64,000 nucleotides of DNA, taken from Clostridium_AD frigoriphilum. GTDB taxonomy: Bacteria; Bacillota; Clostridia; Clostridiales; Clostridiaceae. Positions within the stretch are counted from its first letter, which is position 1, and the number at the start of each line of letters is the position of its first letter. The stretch spans positions 62,001 to 126,000 of the forward strand of contig NZ_JAZHFS010000008.1 in NCBI RefSeq assembly GCF_036541405.1. The letters run 5' to 3'. The translations under genes were made by a program, and so were the position numbers. Of this stretch, positions 1-8,752 are shown piece by piece. A model generated the notes under the pieces. It had not been told where the DNA came from and made no database searches. It was given only the letters and a program-made list of their open reading frames with translations.

Positions 1-637
1 TCAAAACATAGTCTTGATTAATTACTTCAAGCACTGAAGTCCTCATAAACCTTGCATTTGATGCAAGTCCAGCCATAGCAAGTGCAATGGAAGGTAATAA
101 TGAGTATCTATATATATTGAATAAGCTGCTATCAGACCATCCCGCTATTTTCAAACCAAATTTTGCTCCAAGGCCATATTGTAGAATAATTGCTAAAACA
201 AAACCCGGAACGCAAACTCCAATAAGAGCAATGAAAATTACGGTATAATCTACCCATGTATTTCTCTTAAACGCCGCAATAATTCCTAAAAATATTCCAA
301 AAACAAGTCCTATTCCTACTGCTTGAAGAGCTAATCTTAATGACACTGGAAATTCTTTTGAAATAATATCATTAACCTTCTGACCTGGATAATGTATTGA
401 CATTCCTAAGTCCCCGTGTACTAAATTCTTAATATATGTACCATATCTTACATACTCTGGTTGATCTAGTTGATATTTTTTCATAATTTGCTCATATACT
501 GTTTTATCAAGAACCTTACCTGCTGAAGCGGATATTGGGTCTCCTGGTATAGCATTTATAAGGACAAATGTAATAGTCGCAACAACCCAAAGTGTAATGA
601 TCATATAGCCAATCCTCTTTATTATATATTTAGCCAT
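1..637 (-). CDS. oppB: Oligopeptide ABC transporter permease, OppB/DppB type (C-terminus cut by window edge)
   Basis: First inner-membrane permease of a peptide importer. It would pair with a second permease and ATPases beyond the window and take peptides from the OppA homologue just upstream. The visible 212 codons start MAKYIIKRIGYMIITLWVVA, the usual OppB N-terminal membrane helix, followed by the family stretch ITFVLINAIPGDP and a periplasmic segment containing YQLDQPEYVRYGTYIKNL. Several further hydrophobic helices follow. The frame is still open at base 1, ending in EVINQDYV, the start of the EAA loop that contacts the ATPase. The ATG at 637 has an AGGAGG-like site 8 nt upstream. It lies 81 nt downstream of oppA in the same direction. 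OppB versus DppB cannot be told apart from sequence alone. Confidence 0.9.
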   Translation of the reverse strand, partial: MAKYIIKRIGYMIITLWVVATITFVLINAIPGDPISASAGKVLDKTVYEQIMKKYQLDQPEYVRYGTYIKNLVHGDLGMSIHYPGQKVNDIISKEFPVSLRLALQAVGIGLVFGIFLGIIAAFKRNTWVDYTVIFIALIGVCVPGFVLAIILQYGLGAKFGLKIAGWSDSSLFNIYRYSLLPSIALAMAGLASNARFMRTSVLEVINQDYVL

Positions 638-665
638 ACAAATTCTTTCCTCCTATCATAAAATT

Positions 666-698
666 ACTGCAACAAAGCCAAATCGGCTCTGTTGCAGT
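666..698 (-). terminator. oppA-oppB intercistronic stem-loop (attenuator or mRNA stabiliser)
   Basis: A 14-bp inverted repeat with one mismatch (actgcaacaaagcc and its partner) around a 5-nt loop lies between oppA and oppB. On the minus strand it is followed by AATTTTAT, a weak U tract. Such hairpins commonly leave the binding-protein mRNA more abundant than the permease mRNA. Partial termination or protection from 3' decay would fit equally well. Confidence 0.6.
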
Positions 699-718
699 GT
701 TTAATTAAAATCTAATTA

Positions 719-2395
719 CTATTTACCTGAAATATATGCAGTTTTAAGATCAAACCAAGCACCAAATAATGGTACATATGTTCCCTTTAAATAATTCTGA
801 GTAAATGAATTAGTTGCTTTGTAATAATATGGAGAAACTCCAGCATCTTTAGCTACAAGAATCTCTTCTGCTTCTTTAAATATAGCTAATCTCTTAGTAG
901 TATCTAATTCCGTTTTTCCTTTTGCAATCAAAGCATCATATGCTGGATTGTTGTATTTACCATTATTATTACCATTAGTAGATGTAAACACATTAAAGAA
1001 AGAAATAACATCATTATAATCAGCACCCCAACCACCAGCACAAATATCGAATTGACCTTTTGTTCTAGCCGCAAAATATGAAGGGGAATCTACTGAATAA
1101 GTAATTGAAACATTTATTCCAAGATTTTTTTTGTATTGATTTTGAATAAACTGAGCTTGAGCTGTTGAAAGTGAAGTTGCTTTTGGCATTAATAATTTTA
1201 AAGTGATTTTTGATGGATCTGAACTTAAGCCTGCTTCTTTTAAACCCGCAGCTAAAAGTTTTTTTGGATCATCTTTAACAGTTTTTAATGGTTCTGGTAC
1301 TACTGTTCTATATTCATCTTTTCCAAGCATTATCTTTGTAGGGATTAAACCTTCAGCAACATAATGTTGTTTAAATACTGTAGTTATTTGAACTTGTCTG
1401 TCATAAGCGAGTGATAAAGCTTTTCTTACACTAGCATTTGATAATGCTTTAGTCTTATTATTAAAAATATAGTAATATACTGATGGATCATAACCCTTGA
1501 AGTATGAAATCTCACCTGCTGTTGCTTTCTTTTGTAATGCAGCAGTGTAATCAGTATCTCCTTTAATCATATCAAGTTCTCCAGCATCAAACATTTTATT
1601 GTAAGTAGCTGGCTCATCAATTATCTGAGCGTTAACAGTTGTTAATTTAACGTTTGCTGCATCCCAATATTTATCGTTCTTTGTGTATACAACTTTAGCA
1701 CTTTTTACATGGTCTGATACTACGAATGGTCCATTATAAACCATGCCCTTGAAATCTTGACCATATTGATCTCCTAATTTTTTCACTATATCTTCTCTTT
1801 GTGGAACTAGACCTTTAAAGTTTAATGTACTTTCAAAATAAGCACTTGGTGCATTAAGTGTAACCTGGAATGTATTATCATCAATTGCTTTAACTCCTAA
1901 ATCGCTTGGTTTAGCTACTCCTGTATCAGTTGCACCCTTAACTCCCATTTCATTTAGCATTCCAAGATAATCTTGGCTTACTTTTGGATTAGCGAGTCTT
2001 TGCCATCCGTATACATAATCTTGAGCTCTAATTGCCTTTCCATCAGACCACTTACTAGCTCTTATATGAAAAGTGTAAACTTTATGGTCAGCACTAACTG
2101 TCATCTTATCAGCACCTGCAAGGATACTTATAGTTTTACCATCCTTAGATACTTCCCTCATTAGTCCTTCATCAACATTTGTAAGTGTAGTAAATGATTC
2201 ATGATCACTAACTACTGAAGGATCAAGTGATGTGTAATCATATCCTAAAATGTTTGCAGTTTGATCAGCATCAAGCTTAGCCTCTGTTGATTTTGTAGTA
2301 CCTGCACTATCTCCACTTTTAGCTCCACAACCTACTAGTGCCACACTTAACACTAAGGCTACAATTAGTACTGAAACGATTTTCTTGCTTTTCAT
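719..2395 (-). CDS. oppA: Oligopeptide-binding lipoprotein (SBP family 5, OppA/DppE-like)
   Basis: Extracytoplasmic substrate-binding subunit of a peptide ABC importer. The N-terminus MKSKKIVSVLIVALVLSVAL runs into VGCGAKSG, a lipoprotein signal with the lipidated Cys at about residue 23. The body has SBP_bac_5 hallmarks: the early NILGYDYTSLDP stretch, the WSDGKAIRAQDYVYGWQRLA segment that marks OppA-type proteins, YIFNNKTKALSNASVRKALS and a C-terminal AYDALIAKG region. At 558 residues it is full length. The start ATG is preceded by AGGGGGAC. It is the first gene before oppB, separated by a stem-loop. Peptide is the likely ligand; length preference cannot be judged. Confidence 0.93.
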   Translation of the reverse strand: MKSKKIVSVLIVALVLSVALVGCGAKSGDSAGTTKSTEAKLDADQTANILGYDYTSLDPSVVSDHESFTTLTNVDEGLMREVSKDGKTISILAGADKMTVSADHKVYTFHIRASKWSDGKAIRAQDYVYGWQRLANPKVSQDYLGMLNEMGVKGATDTGVAKPSDLGVKAIDDNTFQVTLNAPSAYFESTLNFKGLVPQREDIVKKLGDQYGQDFKGMVYNGPFVVSDHVKSAKVVYTKNDKYWDAANVKLTTVNAQIIDEPATYNKMFDAGELDMIKGDTDYTAALQKKATAGEISYFKGYDPSVYYYIFNNKTKALSNASVRKALSLAYDRQVQITTVFKQHYVAEGLIPTKIMLGKDEYRTVVPEPLKTVKDDPKKLLAAGLKEAGLSSDPSKITLKLLMPKATSLSTAQAQFIQNQYKKNLGINVSITYSVDSPSYFAARTKGQFDICAGGWGADYNDVISFFNVFTSTNGNNNGKYNNPAYDALIAKGKTELDTTKRLAIFKEAEEILVAKDAGVSPYYYKATNSFTQNYLKGTYVPLFGAWFDLKTAYISGK

Positions 2396-3003
2396 TAATA
2401 GTCCCCCTTAATTAATAAATAATTACTTCTAAATAAATGAAATTCACTCTCAATAAAATCAAAGAAAAATAGTACAAAATTCAGCTTCGCATCCTCTAAG
2501 TAAATATACTTACTTTAAAATATTTATTCAAATGTAAATTTAGGTTGTCGAGCTTCATATATCCATTCTTTCTACAATTTGAATTGGAAATAGATTAATT
2601 ATTTAATTTTTGTAATATTTAATATTATTAGAATACTAGCAAATAAATAAATAAATGTCAATATAATATTTTATAATTAATATCATATTTCTTCACATTA
2701 TTTATAATTTATTTGTATATTGTTAGTGTTTTATTCATATACGTTGTGAATTATGCATAAAAGCATTGTTTAATAATATTTACGTGTATATTTATACATT
2801 TTTTTCAGACAATACTAAATTTAATCCTCCTTAATCCACATTGTTAATATAAATTAAGTAAAAACTTCATATTTTTTTATTATTGCTAATATCTTTCATA
2901 ATCTTCAATGTCATGAGCCTTTTTTATTCTTTTTTTTCAATATTCTTTTTTTGAAAATATTGAATTTTTTCATCCAAGTTTTTCTTACTACAACAAAATA
3001 AAA
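2396..3003. other. AT-rich intergenic region, oppA promoter side
   Basis: About 600 bases between the oppA start and the valS terminator. It must hold the oppA promoter, but the very high AT content gives too many -10-like hexamers to choose one. A short palindrome, gtaaatatacttac near 2502, is the only symmetrical element I noticed. No ORF with a ribosome binding site and no RNA motif was recognised. Confidence 0.5.
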
Positions 3004-3044
3004 AACTATAGAATAGACATCACTTAAATGTCTATTCTATAGTT
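3004..3044 (-). terminator. Intrinsic terminator of valS
   Basis: Perfect 17-bp inverted repeat (aactatagaatagacat and its complement) with a 7-nt loop, 61 nt downstream of the valS stop. On the minus strand it is followed by the T-rich tract TTTATTTTG, as expected for factor-independent termination. Confidence 0.87.
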
Positions 3045-3104
3045 AATAATTTGTTCTGTTAAATCATCTCATTCTGAGCTGTGTAAAACTTCGAAAGGAG
3101 ATTT

Positions 3105-5747
3105 TTACTTCAAATTTTCTATACTTAAAATTACTGAATTATACATTTCTTTATATTTTTCACCTTTAGCTTTTTCTTCTTCTACTACCTCAGCTGGTGC
3201 TTTAGCTGTGAATCTTTCATTACAAAGCTTTTTCTCTACCCTATCTATTTCTTTTTTTAGTTTATCTTTTTCTTTGTTTAATCTTTCCAATTCTTTTTCT
3301 AAATCTACAAGCTCGAGTAATGGCATATATATTTCAGCACCTTTAGTTACTACTGTAACTACATTCTCTGGTGATTGTGATTTAGATTCTAAAAATTCAA
3401 CTTCACTAGCTGATGCAAGTTTTTGAAAGTATATCATTCCTTCTTCAAATGCTTCTTTTGCCTCAATAGCATATATAAATACTTTGGCTTTTCTTGAAGG
3501 TGCTACATTCATTCCTACCCTAGCATTTCTTACATCTTTTATTGCTTCTATTATATAGTTCATTTTTTCTTCTGATTTTTCGTCTTTAAGCGACTCATCA
3601 AATTCAGGCCACTTAGCGATTGTTATAGATTCATATTCATTCTCTAAATGAGTATAAATTTCTTCTGTTATAAATGGCATAACTGGGTGAAGTAATTTAA
3701 GCCCTGTTTTTAATACTTTGTTCAATACATTTAATACTATGCCTTTGGCTTCACAATCATCTGCATATAATACTGGTTTAACAAGTTCAATATACCAATC
3801 ACAGAATTCTGTCCACATAAAGTCATGAGTTTTTTGAAGTGATATTCCTATTTCATATTTCTCAATATTCTCTGTAACTTCTTTTGTCACAGTATTCATT
3901 CTTGATAATATCCACTTGTCTGCAACTGTGTAATTTTTACTATCCTTATATTTCGTCATTAATTCATAATTATTATTCATCATAACAAATCTAGATGCAT
4001 TCCAAATTTTATTAGCAAAGTTTCTAGCTGCTTCAACCCTTGATTCATAAAATCTTATATCACTTCCTGGTGAATTTCCTGTTGCAAGTGAGAATCTTAA
4101 TGCATCTGCGCCATATTGATCTATTACATCTAATGGATCAATACCATTTCCTAACGACTTAGACATTTTTCTTCCTTGCTCATCTCTTACCATACCATGT
4201 ATAACTACTGTATCAAATGGTACTTCCCCTAAATTATAAATTCCTGAAAATATCATTCTTGCAACCCAGAAGAATATAATATCGTACCCAGTTACCAAAA
4301 CACTTGTTGGATAGAATTGTTTTAAATCCTCGGTGTTATTTGGCCAACCAAGTGTTGAGAAAGGCCATAACGCAGAACTGAACCAAGTATCAAGCACATC
4401 TTTATCTTGATTAAGATTTGTACTGTTACATTTACTGCAGTTTGTTGGAGCGTCAACAGAAACTATAACTTCACCACAGTCTTTGCAGTACCATACTGGA
4501 ATTCTGTGTCCCCACCATAACTGCCTTGATATACACCAATCTTGGATATTTTCCATCCAATTGAAATACGTTTTATCAAATCTCTCAGGAACAAATTTTG
4601 TTTTATTTTCTCTTACTGCATCAATAGCTGGTTTTGCAAGGGATTCCATTTTCACGTACCACTGCTCAGATAACATTGGCTCTACAGTAGTTTTACATCT
4701 ATCATGAGTACCTACATTATGAGCATGGTCTTTTATTTTAACAAGTAATCCAGCCTTTTCTAAATCTTCTACCATTACCTTTCTTGCCTCATATCTATCA
4801 AGACCAGAGTATTTTCCATACCCATCGCTTATAGTTGCATTTTCATTTAAAATTACTATTTGCTCTAAATTATGTCTTTTACCTATTTGATAATCATTAG
4901 GATCATGTGCTGGAGTAATTTTAACTGCACCTGTTCCAAACTCTATATCAACATAATCATCTGCAACTATTGGTATTTCCCTGTTTACTAGTGGAAGCAT
5001 TATTGTTTTGCCTATTAAATGTGTATAACGAGGATCTTTAGGATTTACTGCAACAGCGGTATCTCCAAGCATAGTTTCTGGCCTTGTAGTAGCTATTTCT
5101 AAAAATTCATCTGTGCCTACTATTGGATATTTTATATGCCAGAAATGACCCTCTTGTTCTTCAAACTCTATTTCTGCATCTGAAATTGCTGTCATGCATT
5201 TTGGACACCAGTTAGTTATTCTATTTCCCTTATAAATAAGTCCATCATTATATAATTTAACAAAAACTTCTCTTACCGCATGATTTAAATTTTCATCCAT
5301 AGTAAAACTTTCACGGGTAAAATCAACAGAGCATCCCATTTTTCTTATTTGGCCCCTTATTTTTGCTCTATACTCATTAGTCCAATCCCAAACTTTTTCA
5401 AGGAAAGCTTCTCTTCCCATTTCTTTTTTCTTAAGACCTTGTTTTAAAAGTTCATTTTCAACTTTTACCTCTGTTGCAATACTAGCATGGTCTTCACCTG
5501 GAAGCCACAACGTGTTATACCCCTGCATTCTTTTTGTTCTTATTAGGATATCTTGAAGAGTATTATCAAGAGCATGACCTAAATGTAATTTCCCTGTAAT
5601 GTTTGGTGGAGGCATCATTATTGTGAATGGTTTTTTCTCTTTATCAACTTTTGGTGTAAAAAAACCTTTTTCTTCCCACCATGCATAAAGTCTTTCTTCA
5701 AAATCTTTTGGATTATAATTCTTATCAATATTGTTGTTTTCTTCCAT
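3105..5747 (-). CDS. valS: Valyl-tRNA synthetase
   Basis: Class I aminoacyl-tRNA synthetase that charges tRNA-Val in the cytoplasm, with an editing domain that clears mischarged threonine. The HIGH signature appears as PPNITGKLHLGHAL near residue 48 and the second signature as GRKMSKSLGNG near residue 526. The CP1 editing region includes TTRPETMLGDTAVAVNP. The anticodon-binding domain follows, and the last 60 residues form the Glu/Lys-rich coiled-coil arm (LEKELERLNKEKDKLKKEID) typical of ValRS. The length of 880 residues is normal. A T-box leader lies directly upstream, so expression should respond to uncharged tRNA-Val. Confidence 0.98.
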   Translation of the reverse strand: MEENNNIDKNYNPKDFEERLYAWWEEKGFFTPKVDKEKKPFTIMMPPPNITGKLHLGHALDNTLQDILIRTKRMQGYNTLWLPGEDHASIATEVKVENELLKQGLKKKEMGREAFLEKVWDWTNEYRAKIRGQIRKMGCSVDFTRESFTMDENLNHAVREVFVKLYNDGLIYKGNRITNWCPKCMTAISDAEIEFEEQEGHFWHIKYPIVGTDEFLEIATTRPETMLGDTAVAVNPKDPRYTHLIGKTIMLPLVNREIPIVADDYVDIEFGTGAVKITPAHDPNDYQIGKRHNLEQIVILNENATISDGYGKYSGLDRYEARKVMVEDLEKAGLLVKIKDHAHNVGTHDRCKTTVEPMLSEQWYVKMESLAKPAIDAVRENKTKFVPERFDKTYFNWMENIQDWCISRQLWWGHRIPVWYCKDCGEVIVSVDAPTNCSKCNSTNLNQDKDVLDTWFSSALWPFSTLGWPNNTEDLKQFYPTSVLVTGYDIIFFWVARMIFSGIYNLGEVPFDTVVIHGMVRDEQGRKMSKSLGNGIDPLDVIDQYGADALRFSLATGNSPGSDIRFYESRVEAARNFANKIWNASRFVMMNNNYELMTKYKDSKNYTVADKWILSRMNTVTKEVTENIEKYEIGISLQKTHDFMWTEFCDWYIELVKPVLYADDCEAKGIVLNVLNKVLKTGLKLLHPVMPFITEEIYTHLENEYESITIAKWPEFDESLKDEKSEEKMNYIIEAIKDVRNARVGMNVAPSRKAKVFIYAIEAKEAFEEGMIYFQKLASASEVEFLESKSQSPENVVTVVTKGAEIYMPLLELVDLEKELERLNKEKDKLKKEIDRVEKKLCNERFTAKAPAEVVEEEKAKGEKYKEMYNSVILSIENLK

Positions 5748-5810
5748 AATTAACTCCTCCTAAATGATATTTATTAGATTGATTTTTTTAGCGCCAATTT
5801 TTAGACAATA

Positions 5811-5847
5811 AAAAAAGAGCCTTCGTCTGTAAAAGGACGAAAAGCTC
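5811..5847 (-). terminator. Leader terminator of the valS T-box
   Basis: On the minus strand GAGCTTTTCGTCC pairs with GACGAAGGCTC around a 7-nt loop, followed by a run of T. Its 5' arm adjoins the T-box sequence, so antiterminator formation by uncharged tRNA would exclude it. Confidence 0.88.
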
Positions 5848-6056
5848 CGCGGTACCACCTTTTTTCCTGCAAAATTGCAGGCTCTTTATAATTTAACGAT
5901 TAAGAAAACCGTCTTATACCCTCTATTCATAATACATGAATGTGGCAAAGAAGCTCCAAAGCAACCTTCAAGGTTTTTCATATAAAAGATCTTACAGCCT
6001 ATGGATCTTTCTCTCTTAATACTAATTTTCCCCTACTCCTCTTTATCTAAGCCTTT
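5811..6056 (-). promoter_or_regulatory. T-box riboswitch leader of valS
   Basis: The minus strand carries the T-box sequence GGTGGTACCGCGG at 5847-5859, whose centre pairs with the free ACC end of uncharged tRNA. Upstream are the AGTA/GA-rich Stem I features; the stem base ATTAAGAGAG pairs with TTTCTTAAT on the 3' side. The presumptive specifier region reads GAGGGTATAAGACGG and contains a GUA valine codon. That assignment is tentative. An antiterminator/terminator switch follows before valS. Identification as a T-box is secure from the motif and the downstream gene. Confidence 0.93.
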
Positions 6057-6266
6057 ATATATAATATGTTTTAATTGTTATATAACTATACCATATAATA
6101 TGATTTAATTGTTATATATTATTTAATTTCCATTATACATGCTAATTTTTATATGTCAATGTTATAGATTTTATAACTTACCATAAATATAAAATATATA
6201 AAATGTCACACTTATACAATTTTTCATATTATATAATCATAACTACTATATAATATGGAGGTATCT

Positions 6267-7292
6267 ATGAAGATTAAAAAGATGTCGATTTTTTCTATAC
6301 TTCTCTCCCTTGCATTAATAACTACCTTATTTTCTGGCTGTACACCAAAAACTAAGACTACTCCTCTCGTAAAAGTAAAATTAAATGAAGTGGTCCGTTC
6401 CATATTCTACGCTCCAATGTATGCTGCTATTTCTCAGGGGTTCTTTAAAGAAGAAGGCCTAGATATTGAGCTTTCGACTGGTCAAGGTGCAGATAAAACT
6501 ATGCAACAAGTCTTAAGCAAAGCTTCCGATATTGGTCTTGCAGGGCCAGAACAAGTTATTTACATCTATAATCAAAAACGAGAAGACTATCCAGTTCTTT
6601 TTGCACAATTAACTCAAAAGGACGGTTCTTTCTTAGTATCTAAAAAAGCTGAGGCAAACTTTAAATGGGAATCCTTAAAGGGCAAAACTATAATAGGCGG
6701 AAGGCCTGGTGGGGTACCTGAAATGGCTCTTGAATATGTTTTAAAAAATCATGGTATAAATCCTGGTGTTGACGTAAATCTTATTACAAACCTTGCATTC
6801 ACAGCTACTGCTGGTGCTTTTAAAGCCGGCACAGGTGATTATGTTGCTCTTTTTGAACCAACCGCTAGTACATTAAACAATAATAATTCTGGAAATATTG
6901 TAGCATCAGTCGGCGATTCTGCTGGGATCATACCTTATACCTGTTTTTTTGCAACAAAATCTTATATAACAAAAAATCCAGCTGTATTGCAAAAATTCAC
7001 TAATGCAATATACAAAGGTCAAAAATGGGTTAATAGTAATTCTGATAAAGATGTAATTACTTCAATAAAATCCTACTTCCCTGGTACAGATGAGGCTGTA
7101 CTTATTTCATCTATAAAAAACTACAGAAATATAAATGCCTTCTCAACAAACCCAACATTAGGAGCAGAAAACTTAACAAAACTTATGGATATAATTCAAT
7201 CCTATAAATCATCACTAATACCTACAAGACCTGACTTTGATACAATAGTTAACACTACATTTAGTAAGAAAGCAGTAACAACTATAAAATAA
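6267..7292 (+). CDS. ABC transporter substrate-binding lipoprotein, SsuA/NMT1 family
   Basis: Extracellular ligand-binding subunit of an importer of the sulfonate/nitrate/thiamine-precursor class. MKIKKMSIFSILLSLALI then LFSGCTP is a lipoprotein signal. The mature part has the family stretches FYAPMYAAISQGFFKEEGLD, DIGLAGPEQVIYIYNQ and WESLKGKTIIGGRPGG. I chose the ATG at 6267 over the in-frame ATG at 6255 because GGAGG at 6257-6261 sits 5 nt before it and would otherwise be coding. No ATPase or permease adjoins it. The matching SsuBC-like pair lies on the same strand at 16382-17939. Ligand unknown: sulfonates, pyrimidine precursors and other small anions or amines are all possible. A family A repeat begins 6 nt after the stop. 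Confidence 0.88.
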   Translation: MKIKKMSIFSILLSLALITTLFSGCTPKTKTTPLVKVKLNEVVRSIFYAPMYAAISQGFFKEEGLDIELSTGQGADKTMQQVLSKASDIGLAGPEQVIYIYNQKREDYPVLFAQLTQKDGSFLVSKKAEANFKWESLKGKTIIGGRPGGVPEMALEYVLKNHGINPGVDVNLITNLAFTATAGAFKAGTGDYVALFEPTASTLNNNNSGNIVASVGDSAGIIPYTCFFATKSYITKNPAVLQKFTNAIYKGQKWVNSNSDKDVITSIKSYFPGTDEAVLISSIKNYRNINAFSTNPTLGAENLTKLMDIIQSYKSSLIPTRPDFDTIVNTTFSKKAVTTIK

Positions 7293-7298
7293 AAAAAA

Positions 7299-7542
7299 AG
7301 CATGAAATTTCTCCGGTTAGCCTTAAAATAAGAGTTTGAAACGGGAAATTCTATTAAAAAATTCTAGTGCTTTGCAAATATAAAATTCTCTAACACTCAC
7401 ATTCGGCTTTCAGCCGGTTCGCTAGACTTCCTTCTAGTCAGTCTCACGAGAATTTAATATTGGCAAAACAAGAATTTCTAAATAAAATTTCAATGTTTCG
7501 ACACTTCTTATTTTAGGCCACTTCCGGAAAAATTTCATACTT
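7299..7542 (+). repeat. Family A structured 3'-UTR repeat, copy A1
   Basis: A 244-bp element starting 6 nt after the preceding stop codon. It is an imperfect long palindrome with ends GCATGAAATTTCTCC and GGAAAAATTTCATAC. The centre carries the family core: outer stem ATTCTC/GAGAAT, hairpin CGGC-TTTCA-GCCG, the conserved stretch GGTTCGCTAG and a second hairpin AGACT/AGTCT. Its loops differ from the GTCCT loops of the other copies while the pairing is kept. Core orientation is the same as the upstream gene. Not recognised as a known element. Confidence 0.75.
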
Positions 7543-7641
7543 ATATATATATCTGTCACCTAAGGAGACAATCTTGTGTGACATTAAAACAAAGTGATCT
7601 AAAAACTAAACATGGATTTTTAAAAAAACTGTGATATTGAA

Positions 7642-7876
7642 ATGTTTTTCTTGAATTGTGCTAACAAAAGTATATATTGCGTAAAATGCATTTGAACAAG
7701 TCGTAATCATTCTTAATTTATTTTAATTACAGATGCGTCTATAAAAATACATGTTTGAGCATAGCGAGTTTGTATTTTTTAACATCTGTAATTACAATAA
7801 ATTTTAGAATGACTTGACGATGTGAAAGCATTATAGCAATATATACCTTTTGTTATAACATAATTCAAGAAAAAAC
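7642..7876 (-). repeat. Family B hairpin repeat, copy B1
   Basis: A near-perfect inverted repeat of about 235 bp. The outer arms (tttttcttgaatt and partner) continue inward through GTATATATTGC and its partner. The apex on the minus strand is stem AAAAATACA/TGTATTTTT closed by the conserved loop AACTCGCTATGCTCAAACA. It lies 28 nt downstream of the 7904-8725 gene, in that gene's sense orientation. It shares loop and ends with the copies at 28473 and 59164. Confidence 0.75.
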
Positions 7877-7903
7877 TTTAAATTAATAACTTTCGCAAAT
7901 AAC

Positions 7904-8725
7904 TCATATCAATCTAGTAGCAAATCTATGTTTAATTAACCATGTTTTAGCAAAGTCAACTCCATCTTTCATTTCAAATAACGTGCATTCTGCATTACCA
8001 AGCATTCCTTTTTGTACATTATAATTATCCTCAAACGCTTTTCCAATTAGCATGAAATCTTCTGTATCATACTCATAATCCTCAAACCATTTCCAGCACC
8101 TATCACCATTCTCAAATATTGCGGCACCCACACGTTCTTTAGGCATTTCATTTATAAGTGATTCTGAAAGATGAAAACTGGTGCAAGAATTATATCCTAC
8201 TCCTAGTAAAAGAACTTTTGCTTTTAAATTATACATTTTGCCAAGAGGTGAATCCATACCAAGCTGTGGAGTCAATGGATGATTTTCAATAATATGCATT
8301 GCCTCTTTTCCATTTGCACTAAATGATACATGTGGATGATTTGAACGTATTGTGCTAGGAAATGTTCTAAATAATTCCGCAATGCGCCCCATTCCTCGTG
8401 TTGGTGAGATTTCGGGGTCAAATGCTGGCATATTATCATATATTGTTTGTATCCATTCTTTCGGTACCGGTGGGTTACACCACTGTGCAGGGTCACTCCA
8501 CTCTCCGCTATGAGCTGGCATAACCAATGTTCCATCACTTCCCACTGCATTCATTAATGCAGTTATTACAGTCTGCGCCCCACCACAAACCCATCCTAAT
8601 TTTGACATTGAAGAATGAACTAATAATATATCACTGTTATTTATACCAAGTCTCATTAAATCTTGATAAATAGTATTAATAGTATTAGGTTGTCCTGTTT
8701 TATTGATTATTTTCTCTTCACTCAT
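7904..8725 (-). CDS. AAC(3)-family N-acetyltransferase (antibiotic_NAT, YokD-like)
   Basis: Acetyl-CoA-dependent acetyltransferase of the family containing aminoglycoside 3-N-acetyltransferases. Family features are LLVHSSMSKLGWVCGGAQTV near residue 35, DGTLVMPAHSGEWSDP, the PFxPxxSPTRGMGRIAE-like segment FDPEISPTRGMGRIAELF and NHPHVSFSANG with the catalytic-region His. The length of 273 residues is typical. Start ATG with AGGAG 8 nt upstream. The relatives in soil Firmicutes are chromosomal and their substrates are mostly untested, so a resistance phenotype should not be assumed. The stop of a truncated response regulator lies 27 nt upstream and may share its transcript. Confidence 0.88.
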   Translation of the reverse strand: MSEEKIINKTGQPNTINTIYQDLMRLGINNSDILLVHSSMSKLGWVCGGAQTVITALMNAVGSDGTLVMPAHSGEWSDPAQWCNPPVPKEWIQTIYDNMPAFDPEISPTRGMGRIAELFRTFPSTIRSNHPHVSFSANGKEAMHIIENHPLTPQLGMDSPLGKMYNLKAKVLLLGVGYNSCTSFHLSESLINEMPKERVGAAIFENGDRCWKWFEDYEYDTEDFMLIGKAFEDNYNVQKGMLGNAECTLFEMKDGVDFAKTWLIKHRFATRLI

Positions 8726-8752
8726 TTATTTTGCTCCTTTTCTAATTACTCC

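Noticed and set aside
6059..6121. Two similar AT-rich 25-bp stretches just upstream of the valS T-box
   Set aside because: They are direct repeats of low complexity at a likely promoter. With base composition this skewed I cannot separate them from chance.
7904..8725. Calling the AAC(3)-family gene an aminoglycoside resistance determinant
   Set aside because: The family assignment is good, but chromosomal members often have other or unknown substrates; sequence alone does not show resistance.
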